Below, one piece after another: positions 7,326-13,736 of a DNA stretch of 22,984 nucleotides. Each line of letters begins with the position of its first letter. The stretch's first letter is position 1. The stretch comes from JBBRVW01 sp038246545 (lineage in GTDB: Bacteria; Actinomycetota; Actinomycetes; JACCUZ01). The notes beneath the pieces are model-generated. The model made no database searches, was not told the DNA's origin, and saw only the letters and a program-made list of their open reading frames with translations. The stretch is from NCBI GenBank assembly GCA_038246545.1, contig JBBRVW010000051.1, positions 1 to 22,984 on the forward strand. The letters run 5' to 3'. A program made the position numbers and the translations under genes.

Positions 7326-8270
7326 ATGAGGGCGCTGCTGGTGGTCAATCCCGCGGCGACCACGACGTCGGCGCGGACCCGCGAGGTGCTCGCCAGCGCG
7401 CTCGAGGCCGAGCTCAAGCTCGAGGTGGCGCACACCCGGAGCAGGGGGCACGCCACCGACCTGGCGGCCGAGGCGCGCCGCGACGGCCTCGACCTCGTCG
7501 TCGTCCTGGGTGGCGACGGCACCGTCAACGAGGTCGTGAACGGGTTGCTCGCCGACGGACCGCACCCGGACGTGCCGGCCCTGGCCGTGGTACCCGGCGG
7601 CGGCACCAACGTCTTCCACCGCGCCCTCGGGCTGCCGCGCGACCCGGTCGAGGCGACCGGAGCCGTGCTCGACGCGCTCCGCGAGCAGCGCCGGCGCAGC
7701 ATCGGGCTGGGCATAGCCGGGGAGCGGTGGTTCACGTTCAACGCCGGCATGGGCTGGGACGCCGAGGTCGTGGCGCGGGTGGACCGGCGACGCCTGGCCC
7801 GCGCGACCAGCCGCCACACCCGGCCCGGCGACTACGTGCGGGCCGCCCTCGAGCAGTTCTTCCTGCACACCGACCGGCAGCACCCGGCGCTCACCCTGCA
7901 GGTCGGGGACCGCGAGCCGCTCGAGGGGCTGCACCTCGCGATCGTCGCCAACACCGCCCCGTGGACCTTCCTCGGCGACCGTCCGCTGGCGACCTCGCCG
8001 GAGGCGTCCTTCGACAGCGACCTCGACCTCTACGCCCTGACCCGGCTCCGCACCGTCGGGACGCTGGCCGAGGTACGCCGCCTGCTGCACGGGACCTCGA
8101 CCCCGGACCGACGCGGGCCGCGGACCCTGGTGCACCGCGACCACGACCTGCCGGGCCTCACGCTGCGGGCCTCCCGGCCGGTGGCCGCGCAGGTCGACGG
8201 CGAGGCGCTCGGCGAGCTCGACCAGCTCGCGTTCCGCTCGGTGCCAGACGCCCTGAACGTGGTGGTCTGA
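7326..8270 (+). CDS. Diacylglycerol kinase family lipid kinase
   Basis: 314 aa. Predicted ATP-dependent kinase of diacylglycerol or a related lipid, acting at the inner membrane face. The catalytic domain opens with VVNPAA (6-11) and carries the nucleotide-binding GGDGTVNEV (62-70), then VVPGGGTNVFHRALG (88-102), which replaces the more usual PxGTxNDFAR and resembles actinobacterial members. The C-terminal half is the beta-sandwich lid with FNAGMGWDAEVV, and ends QVDGEALGELDQLAFRSVP, typical of this family (DGE loop). Length is normal for YegS/DgkB/BmrU-like proteins. ATG 7326 has TACCCT 6 bases upstream. A 9-bp inverted repeat directly follows the stop. Lipid specificity cannot be told; a sphingosine-kinase-like or polyprenol role is possible. 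Confidence 0.9.
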   Translation: MRALLVVNPAATTTSARTREVLASALEAELKLEVAHTRSRGHATDLAAEARRDGLDLVVVLGGDGTVNEVVNGLLADGPHPDVPALAVVPGGGTNVFHRALGLPRDPVEATGAVLDALREQRRRSIGLGIAGERWFTFNAGMGWDAEVVARVDRRRLARATSRHTRPGDYVRAALEQFFLHTDRQHPALTLQVGDREPLEGLHLAIVANTAPWTFLGDRPLATSPEASFDSDLDLYALTRLRTVGTLAEVRRLLHGTSTPDRRGPRTLVHRDHDLPGLTLRASRPVAAQVDGEALGELDQLAFRSVPDALNVVV

Positions 8271-8271
8271 C

Positions 8272-8312
8272 CCGATCCGCCGGTCTTCCTCGCGCCCCGT
8301 GCTGCGGATCGG
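8272..8312 (+). terminator. Possible terminator hairpin after the lipid kinase
   Basis: CCGATCCGC (8272-8280) and GCGGATCGG (8304-8312) are perfect 9-base inverted arms with a 23-base loop, starting right after the TGA. There is no T-run, as is usual in GC-rich actinobacteria. The long loop makes it weaker than the hairpin after whiB1. Confidence 0.4.
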
Positions 8313-8321
8313 TGCGACGCG

Positions 8322-8339
8322 CGTCACCCGCTTGTGACG
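8322..8339. promoter_or_regulatory. Palindrome CGTCAC-N6-GTGACG, possible operator
   Basis: Perfect 6-bp arms around CCGCTT. The half-sites are in the opposite order to a CRP site (TCAC-N6-GTGA rather than GTGA-N6-TCAC), so a different dimeric regulator would be expected. It lies about 235 bases upstream of the whiB1 start in the 302-base gene-free stretch 8271-8572. Confidence 0.35.
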
Positions 8340-8475
8340 AAGCCGACACGGGCCGGACCAAAAAGGATGCATGGGGACCTTGCTACTGCCGGGCGCGTTT
8401 GCCAGGGTTGAGGTCACGTGTTTGGCGGTCTCCCACCATGGGGACAGTCGCGCGAACGATCCCACGGGCGGAGAC

Positions 8476-8539
8476 AGGACCGGGAAGGTCCTTGACTGCT
8501 ACGGGACCGCTCGTGAACAGTTTCACAAGCATCGGTCCC
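8476..8539 (+). promoter_or_regulatory. whiB1 leader: alternating complementary segments
   Basis: Four segments alternate: GGACC 8477-8481, GGTCC 8487-8491, GGACC 8504-8508, GGTCC 8534-8538. Segments 1:2 give a 6-bp hairpin (8476-8492); 3:4 give a 7-bp perfect stem (GGGACCG 8503-8509 with CGGTCCC 8533-8539) that encloses a second hairpin (GTGAA 8513-8517 with TTCAC 8522-8526). Segments 2:3 can pair instead. This resembles an attenuator-type arrangement, but only matters if transcription starts upstream, which is not shown. A TTGACT (8492-8497) and AACAGT (8516-8521), 18 apart, could alternatively be a promoter. Confidence 0.35.
8512..8527. promoter_or_regulatory. CRP/GlxR-like site upstream of whiB1
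   Basis: CGTGA-N6-TCACA on the plus strand reads TGTGA-N6-TCACG on the minus strand, one base from the CRP-family consensus TGTGA-N6-TCACA. It ends 45 bases before the whiB1 ATG. In Mycobacterium tuberculosis whiB1 is a known direct target of the CRP homologue Rv3676, so the site has precedent. If the TTGACT...AACAGT promoter is real, binding would cover the -10 box and repress. Confidence 0.55.
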
Positions 8540-8572
8540 CCTCCGACGCCGACCTAGTGAGGAGTCACCCGC

Positions 8573-8824
8573 ATGGACTGGCGCCACCGGGCAGCCTGCC
8601 GGGACGAAGACCCCGAGCTCTTCTTCCCCATCGGCAACACCGGACCGGCCCTCCTGCAGATCGAGGAGGCGCGGGCGGTCTGCCGCCGCTGCGAGGTCGT
8701 GGACGACTGCCTGCAGTGGGCTCTGGAGTCCGGGCAGGACGCCGGGGTCTGGGGTGCCATGAGCGAGGACGAGCGCCGCGCCCTGAAGCGCCGCACCGCC
8801 CGCAACCGGGCCCGCACCGCGTAG
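8573..8824 (+). CDS. whiB1: WhiB1-type iron-sulfur transcriptional regulator
   Basis: 83 aa. WhiB proteins bind a [4Fe-4S] cluster and act with the primary sigma factor; WhiB1 of M. tuberculosis is essential and its cluster reacts with nitric oxide. The four cluster cysteines are C9, C37, C40 and C46. The start MDWRH, the segment RDEDPELFFP and the tail MSEDERRALKRR are diagnostic of WhiB1. The turn motif, usually GVWGG, reads GVWGA here (58-62), with W60 kept. The basic tail LKRRTARNRARTA is the DNA-binding end. ATG 8573 has GAGGAG at 8559-8564 with 8-base spacing. The upstream leader is long (302 gene-free bases) with a CRP-like site and hairpins. It is convergent with pdtaS, as in mycobacteria (Rv3219/Rv3220c). 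Confidence 0.97.
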   Translation: MDWRHRAACRDEDPELFFPIGNTGPALLQIEEARAVCRRCEVVDDCLQWALESGQDAGVWGAMSEDERRALKRRTARNRARTA

Positions 8825-8841
8825 CAGCACCCAGGACGACC

Positions 8842-8878
8842 CGACGAGGCCCGCCGAGCAGTCGGCGGGGCCTCGTCG
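8842..8878. terminator. Bidirectional terminator hairpin between whiB1 and pdtaS
   Basis: Left arm 8842-8857 and right arm 8862-8878 form a 16-bp GC-rich stem with one bulged G and a GCAG loop. It sits 17 bases after the whiB1 stop and 22 bases from the pdtaS stop, so it can serve both converging transcripts. There is no T-run on either side. Confidence 0.75.
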
Positions 8879-8900
8879 CGCGTCCGGCCGTCGGCCGGTG

Positions 8901-10388
8901 TCACCCCGGCAGCGGGAGCTCCAGCTCGACCCGGGTGCCCGGGTCGGCCGGACCGAGCGACAGCGTGCCGCCCAGCTCGCCCTCCACCAGGGTCCGGACG
9001 ATCTGCAGCCCGAGGCCGCCGGCGTTCGGGTCGAACCCGACCGGCAGCCCGGCACCGTCGTCGGCGACGCTGACGGCCAGCACGCTCCCGCCGCCGGTGG
9101 CCGCCGGCAACCGGCGGACGCCGACGAGCACCGAGCCGCCCCGCTGCCGCAGACCGTGCCCGACGGCGTTCTGGACGAGCTCGACCAGGACGAGGGCGAG
9201 CGGGGTGGCGACCTCGGGAACCAGCAGCCCGAAGCTGCCCTCGCGGCGGACCTCCACCGGACCGGCCGCGGACACCTCGCCGGTCAGGGCCACCACCCGG
9301 TCGGCCACCTCGTCGAAGTCGACGATGTCCGAACGCTCCTGGGAGAGCGTCTCGTGCACCACCGCGATCGAGCCGATCCGCCGCTCCGCCTCCCGCAGCG
9401 CCTCGCGGGCAGCCGTCTCCCCCGCGGGCAGCCGGCGGGCCTGCAGTCGGAGCAGTGCCGCCACGGTCTGCAGGTTGTTCTTCACCCGGTGGTGGATCTC
9501 CCGGATCGTCGCGTCCTTGCCGACCAGCTCGCGCTCCCGCCGGCGCACCTCGGTGACGTCGCGGCAGAGCACGAGCGCGGCGGTGCGCACGCCGTCGGGC
9601 GTCAACGGGATCACCCGCAGCCGCACGGTGGTGCCGCCCGCCTCGACCTCCGCCTCGCGGTGCGCCCAGCCGCTCACCATCATCGACATCGCCTCGTCGA
9701 CCGGCGCGGTCTGGCGGGACAGCCGCGACGTCGCCTCACCGAGATGGGTGCCGACCAGGTCGGGGGACAGCCCGAGCCGCCGGTAGGCCGAGACGGCGTT
9801 GGGGCTGGCGAAGGTGACGACGCCGCGCTCGTCGAGCCGGAGCAGGCCGTCGCCGACGCGTGGCGCGAGCAGCACCTGGTGGTCGACCCCCGGCGCCGGG
9901 AAGCGGCCCTGGGAGATCATCACCGCCAGGTCGTCGGCGGTGCGCAGGTAGGTCAGCTCGAGCCGGCTGGGGGTACGGGCCGCGGCCAGGTTGGTGTGCC
10001 GGCTGACCACGGCGACCACCCGTCCGGCGCGGACCACCGGGAGGGTCTCCTCCCGGACCGGCACGTCGCCGGGCCAGTCCGGGTCGCGCTCACGGCAGAT
10101 CCGCTGCTCGTCGTAGGCCCGGTCGAGCTGGGGACGCCGCCCGCGCGGGACCTCGGTGCCGACGAGGTCGTCGGGGTGCGCCGTGGGCCCGGTCGACGGC
10201 CGCACGTGCGCGGCGGCGACGAAGCCGCTCGGGCGCTGGGGGTCACCGGCCAGTGGTAGCCAGAGGACCAGGTCGGCGAAGGACAGGTCCGACACCAGCT
10301 GCCAGTCGGCGAGCAGCAGGTGCAGCCAGTCGAGGTCCGCGGTGCCCAGGTCGGTACGGGTGCGCACGAGGTCGGAGAGCGAGGGCAC
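8901..10388 (-). CDS. pdtaS: PdtaS-like soluble sensor histidine kinase
   Basis: 495 aa, no membrane segment. Cytosolic sensor kinase; in mycobacteria PdtaS phosphorylates the RNA-binding antiterminator PdtaR. Order: N-terminal GAF-like domain (about 1-150), PAS domain (about 175-285), HisKA_2 dimerisation helix REIHHRVKNNLQTVAALLRL (297-316; H300 is the likely phospho-acceptor), then HATPase_c with N-box LVELVQNAVGHG (401-412), G1 DDGAGLP (443-449) and G2 GGLGLQIV (457-464). Length and order match PdtaS (about 500 aa). Start GTG 10388 is chosen because minus-strand TACGCT lies 7 bases upstream and the protein start (PSLSDLVRTRTDL) matches the family. It converges on whiB1 and diverges from bioA (83 bases between starts). 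No pdtaR is present in the window; it is normally unlinked. Confidence 0.92.
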   Translation of the reverse strand: MPSLSDLVRTRTDLGTADLDWLHLLLADWQLVSDLSFADLVLWLPLAGDPQRPSGFVAAAHVRPSTGPTAHPDDLVGTEVPRGRRPQLDRAYDEQRICRERDPDWPGDVPVREETLPVVRAGRVVAVVSRHTNLAAARTPSRLELTYLRTADDLAVMISQGRFPAPGVDHQVLLAPRVGDGLLRLDERGVVTFASPNAVSAYRRLGLSPDLVGTHLGEATSRLSRQTAPVDEAMSMMVSGWAHREAEVEAGGTTVRLRVIPLTPDGVRTAALVLCRDVTEVRRRERELVGKDATIREIHHRVKNNLQTVAALLRLQARRLPAGETAAREALREAERRIGSIAVVHETLSQERSDIVDFDEVADRVVALTGEVSAAGPVEVRREGSFGLLVPEVATPLALVLVELVQNAVGHGLRQRGGSVLVGVRRLPAATGGGSVLAVSVADDGAGLPVGFDPNAGGLGLQIVRTLVEGELGGTLSLGPADPGTRVELELPLPG

Positions 10389-10395
10389 ACCGACG

Positions 10396-10401
10396 AGCGT
10401 A
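10396..10401 (-). promoter_or_regulatory. -10 box of a putative leaderless promoter (pdtaS)
   Basis: Minus-strand TACGCT, 7 bases upstream of the pdtaS GTG at 10388. No Shine-Dalgarno is seen before that GTG. The divergent bioA -10 box is 56 bases away, so these two promoters need not overlap. Confidence 0.5.
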
Positions 10402-10457
10402 CGAGGCCGGCCGCACCCGCGGTCGGACGTGCGCGGCGCAGTGACCGGCCCCGTCCG

Positions 10458-10463
10458 TAGAGT
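10458..10463 (+). promoter_or_regulatory. -10 box of a putative leaderless promoter (bioA operon)
   Basis: TAGAGT, 8 bases before the bioA GTG at 10472. No Shine-Dalgarno is visible before the start codon. I see no palindrome resembling a BirA or BioQ operator in 10389-10471, so biotin control by such a repressor is not supported here. Confidence 0.5.
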
Positions 10464-10471
10464 CGTGCGCC

Positions 10472-11806
10472 GTGACGACTCCCTCGCCCCCGACGGGTCG
10501 CACGGCCGACCTGGTCGCCCGCGACCTGCGCGCGCTCTGGCACCCGTTCACCCAGCACAGCAGCTGGCCCGGCGACGAGCCGATCGTCGTCGACCGGGCG
10601 GAGGGCATGCACTTCTGGGACACCGACGGCACCCGCTACCTCGACGGCGTCTCGTCCCTGTGGGTCACGGTGCACGGCCACGCGGTGCCGGAGATCGACG
10701 CCGCCGTGCGCGAGCAGCTGGCCCGCCTCGACCACGCGACGTTCCTCGGCCTCACCCACGAGCCCGGCATCGAGCTCGCGGAGAAGCTGCTGGCGACCGC
10801 CCCCGAGGGGCTGACCCGCGTCTTCTACGCGGGCGACGGCTCGTCGGCGGTCGAGGCCGCGATCAAGATGGCCTTCCAGGCCCAGGCCCAGCGCGGCCGC
10901 ACCCGGCCGACGTACCTGCACGTCGCCGAGGGGTACCACGGCGACACGCTGGGCGCGGTCAGCGTCGGCGGGATCGAGCTGTTCCACTCGACGTACCGGC
11001 CGATCCTGCTCGACACCCGCACCGTCTCCTCGCCGGGCGTGCTGGCGGCGGGCCGGAACCGCGCCGACCGCGCCGCCGAGGTGCTCGCCGAGATGCGGGA
11101 GGCGCTGGTCGGCGCCGACGGCAACGTGTGCGCCGTCGTCCTCGAGCCGCTGGTGCAGGCGGCCGGTGGGATGCTCACCCACGACGTGTCCTTCGTCCGC
11201 GGGGTGCGGGGGCTGTGCGACGAGTTCGGCGCGCTGATGGTCGTCGACGAGGTCGCCACCGGGATCGGGCGCACCGGTCGGATGTGGGCGGTCGAGCACG
11301 CCGGCGTGACGCCCGACCTGATGACCTGCGGCAAGGGCCTGACCGGCGGCTACCTGCCGCTGTCGGCGGTGCTCGCCCGCGAAGAGGTCTACGAGTCCTT
11401 CCTCGGGGCGGCCGCGGAGGCGCGCACCTTCTTCCACGGCCACTCCTACACCGCCAACCCGCTCTGCTGCGCGGCGGCCGTCGCCAACCTCGACCTGATG
11501 GTCGAGCGCGGCACCGTGGCGCACGCCGCCCGAGTGGGCGAGCGGATCGGCGACCTCACCAAGGGCCTCTCGACCTACGACGGCGTGCGCGAGGTCCGGC
11601 GGATCGGCACGATGACGGGCATCGAGGTGGCGTCCGTCGGCGAGCGCACCGGCTTCGCGGTCTGCCGGGCGGCCAGGCGGCGCGGCGTCTGGGTCCGTCC
11701 GCTCGGTGACGTCGTGGTGCTGATGCCCCCTCTCGCGATCGGCGACGACGATCTCGAGACACTGGTCGGAGTCGTCGACGAGAGCGTGCGGGAGGTCGTG
11801 CAGTGA
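10472..11806 (+). CDS. bioA: Adenosylmethionine-8-amino-7-oxononanoate aminotransferase (DAPA synthase)
   Basis: 444 aa. PLP enzyme of biotin synthesis converting KAPA to DAPA with S-adenosylmethionine as amino donor, cytosolic. It is a class-III aminotransferase: substrate/cofactor motifs LWHPFTQHSSW (22-32), which is diagnostic of BioA, YAGDGSSAVEAAIKMAFQ (119-136), VVDEVATGIGRTGRMWA (257-273, cofactor Asp D259), PLP lysine in TCGKGLTGGYLPLSAVL (K288), and FFHGHSYTANPLCCAAAVAN. Length fits the family. GTG 10472 has TAGAGT 8 bases upstream. Its TGA overlaps the GTG of the next gene (GTGA). The bioF gene lies two genes on; bioD and bioB are not in the window. Specificity rests on the HPF motif and the bioF linkage, so confidence is high. 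Confidence 0.92.
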   Translation: MTTPSPPTGRTADLVARDLRALWHPFTQHSSWPGDEPIVVDRAEGMHFWDTDGTRYLDGVSSLWVTVHGHAVPEIDAAVREQLARLDHATFLGLTHEPGIELAEKLLATAPEGLTRVFYAGDGSSAVEAAIKMAFQAQAQRGRTRPTYLHVAEGYHGDTLGAVSVGGIELFHSTYRPILLDTRTVSSPGVLAAGRNRADRAAEVLAEMREALVGADGNVCAVVLEPLVQAAGGMLTHDVSFVRGVRGLCDEFGALMVVDEVATGIGRTGRMWAVEHAGVTPDLMTCGKGLTGGYLPLSAVLAREEVYESFLGAAAEARTFFHGHSYTANPLCCAAAVANLDLMVERGTVAHAARVGERIGDLTKGLSTYDGVREVRRIGTMTGIEVASVGERTGFAVCRAARRRGVWVRPLGDVVVLMPPLAIGDDDLETLVGVVDESVREVVQ

Positions 11807-12585
11807 GCGAGCTCGATCCCCGGCTGTCCGCGCTGGTCGACGACCTGCGCTCCCCGGACCCGCTGGTCCGGGACACCGGGGCGTTCTCGTCGCTCGCCGC
11901 GCTGGCGCATGACGGCGAGCTCGACGACCACCTCGTCGAGCTCGGCGACCGGGCGCTGGCCCTGCTGCAGGACGACGAGGTGCAGGCGCGCTCGTTCGGT
12001 GCCCTGCTGCTCGCACTGGTCGCCGACCGCGACAACGTCACCGGCCGCGCCTCCGACGACGCGGTCCGGCGGTGGGTCGCCGGCCTCTCCCCCTGGTACG
12101 CCGACGAGCCCGAGACGCAGGGGTTCGACCCCGACCTCGGGTGGCTGCACGCCGTCGCGCACGGCGCCGACGCCGTCGGCGAGCTGGCGGGGTCGCCGCG
12201 GCTTGGCCGCGACGACCTGGTGGCGCTGCTGCAGCTCCTCGTGCGGCGGGCCACCGCGCCGAACCCGACGTACTGGATGCAGAACGAGGACGACCGGGTG
12301 GCCGTGGCCGTGATGGCGGTGCTGCGGCGCGACCTCCTCACCGGCGCCGACGTCCGGTCCGCCGTGGACGCGCTGGCCGCGGCCTGGCGCTCGTCGGAGG
12401 GACCCGTGACGGCGGAGGCGGACAACGCGGTCCGGCTGGCCCGGACCCTGCACCTGCAGCTGGTGCTCGGGGTGCGGCCCGCGCCCGACGCCGACGTCGC
12501 GCACCCGGCCATTCGGCTCGAGGCTCTGCACACCCTCGGGTCGGCTCTGGCCGACGTGCACTGGTTCTACGGACGGCCGTCGTGA
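11803..12585 (+). CDS. DUF2785-like protein coupled between bioA and bioF
   Basis: 260 aa, function unknown. Resembles the DUF2785 family as I know it: an all-helical protein with the signature DLGWLHAVAHGADAVGELA (about residues 111-129). The N-terminal part (LVDDLRSPDPLVRDTGAFSSL) reads like HEAT/ARM-type helical repeats. No signal peptide, membrane helix or catalytic motif of a known enzyme is evident; the conserved His pair in HAVAHGAD could bind metal or substrate, but that is a guess. GTG 11803 overlaps the bioA stop by 4 bases and has GGGAGG at 11790-11795; its own stop overlaps the bioF GTG by 4 bases. Three genes coupled this way almost surely make one message, suggesting a job tied to biotin synthesis or its regulation. 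Family call is from memory and moderate. Confidence 0.68.
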   Translation: MSELDPRLSALVDDLRSPDPLVRDTGAFSSLAALAHDGELDDHLVELGDRALALLQDDEVQARSFGALLLALVADRDNVTGRASDDAVRRWVAGLSPWYADEPETQGFDPDLGWLHAVAHGADAVGELAGSPRLGRDDLVALLQLLVRRATAPNPTYWMQNEDDRVAVAVMAVLRRDLLTGADVRSAVDALAAAWRSSEGPVTAEADNAVRLARTLHLQLVLGVRPAPDADVAHPAIRLEALHTLGSALADVHWFYGRPS

Positions 12586-13730
12586 CCGACCCGCTCGAAC
12601 CGTTCCGCCGCGCGGCGGAGCAGCGCGCCGGCGCCGGGATGCGGCGCGAGCTCCGGCCGCGCGCCGCCGGTGACGACCTGCTGGACCTGGCATCGAACGA
12701 CTACCTCGGACTCGCCCGCGACCCGCGCGTCCGGGACGCCGCGGCGGACGCCGCGCGCCGGTGGGGGGCCGGCTCGACCGGCTCGCGGCTCGTCACCGGG
12801 TCGACGGCCCTGCACGCCGAGCTCGAGGCGTCGCTCGCGGACTTCGTCGGCGCGGCAGCCGGCCTCGTCTTCTCCTCGGGCTACCTCGCCAACCTCGGCG
12901 CGGTCACGGCGCTCGCCGGGGACGGGACGCTGGTAGTGTCCGACGCGCTGGTGCACGCCTCGCTCGTCGACGCCTGCCGGCTGGCCAGGGGCCGGGTCGC
13001 GATCGCGCCGCACCGGGACGTCGCAGCTGTGGCCCGGCTGCTCGACGAGCGGTCCGAGGAGCGGGCGGTCGTGGTGACCGATGCGGTCTTCTCCGTCGAC
13101 GGCGACGTGGCGCCGCTCGCCGAGCTGCACGCGGTGACCCGCGCCCACGGCGCACTGCTCGTCGTCGACGAGGCGCACGGGCTCGGGGTCGTCGGCCCGG
13201 CAGGGCGCGGCGCCGCGGACGAGGCCGGCATCGCGGGGGCGCCGGACGTCGTCCTCACCCTCACCCTGAGCAAGTCCCTCGGAGCGCAGGGCGGGGCGGT
13301 GCTCGGTGACCGGGTCGTGGTCGAGCACCTCGTCAACACGGCGCGGGCGTTCATCTTCGACACCGGTCTGGCACCGGCAGCGGCCGGTGGCGCGCTCGCC
13401 GCCCTCGGTGTGCTGCGCGGCGAGCCGGGGCTGGCGTCCGACGTACGCCGCCGGGCGTGCGAGCTCGCCGTCGCGCTGTCGGTCACGGGACTGCCCGTCA
13501 CGACACCGCGGGGAGCGGTGGTGTCACTGCTCGTCGGCGACCCGGGGCGGGCGGCCGAGGCGACGGCCCGGCTGCGGGCCGCGGGTGTCCTGGTCGGGTG
13601 CTTCCGTCCCCCCTCGGTCCCCGACGGCGTGTCCCGGCTGCGCTTCGCCGCGCGTGCGGACCTCACGGACGCCGAGGTCGCCCGCGCCGTGGCGGCGACG
13701 GTCTCGGTGCTCGCGTCGTCGTCTGCCTGA
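12582..13730 (+). CDS. bioF: 8-amino-7-oxononanoate synthase (KAPA synthase)
   Basis: 382 aa. PLP-dependent alpha-oxoamine synthase joining a pimeloyl thioester and alanine to give KAPA, the first step of biotin ring assembly, in the cytosol. Motifs: LASNDYLGLARDP (36-48), GAGSTGSRLVTGST (62-75), the PLP-stacking His in DALVHASLVD (H125), DEAHGLGVVGPAGRG (196-210, cofactor Asp D196 and H199), PLP lysine in TLSKSLGAQGG (K231). Length matches the family. GTG 12582 overlaps the preceding stop (GTGA); the Shine-Dalgarno is weak, fitting coupled translation. Other family members (KBL, ALAS) are close, but the bioA linkage decides for BioF. The stop is only 6 bases from the convergent gdh stop. Confidence 0.93.
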   Translation: MTDPLEPFRRAAEQRAGAGMRRELRPRAAGDDLLDLASNDYLGLARDPRVRDAAADAARRWGAGSTGSRLVTGSTALHAELEASLADFVGAAAGLVFSSGYLANLGAVTALAGDGTLVVSDALVHASLVDACRLARGRVAIAPHRDVAAVARLLDERSEERAVVVTDAVFSVDGDVAPLAELHAVTRAHGALLVVDEAHGLGVVGPAGRGAADEAGIAGAPDVVLTLTLSKSLGAQGGAVLGDRVVVEHLVNTARAFIFDTGLAPAAAGGALAALGVLRGEPGLASDVRRRACELAVALSVTGLPVTTPRGAVVSLLVGDPGRAAEATARLRAAGVLVGCFRPPSVPDGVSRLRFAARADLTDAEVARAVAATVSVLASSSA

Positions 13731-13736
13731 GGTCGG

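Noticed and set aside
6597..8465. 622-codon open frame on the minus strand opposite sigF end and the lipid kinase
   Set aside because: Crosses genes on both strands, no domain, shadow composition.
8371..9786. 471-codon open frame on the plus strand starting in the whiB1 leader
   Set aside because: Runs in another frame through whiB1 and antisense to pdtaS; Ser/Pro/Arg-rich shadow with no domain.
10389..10471. BirA/BioQ-type biotin operator between pdtaS and bioA
   Set aside because: No dyad of suitable length found; only the two -10-like boxes.
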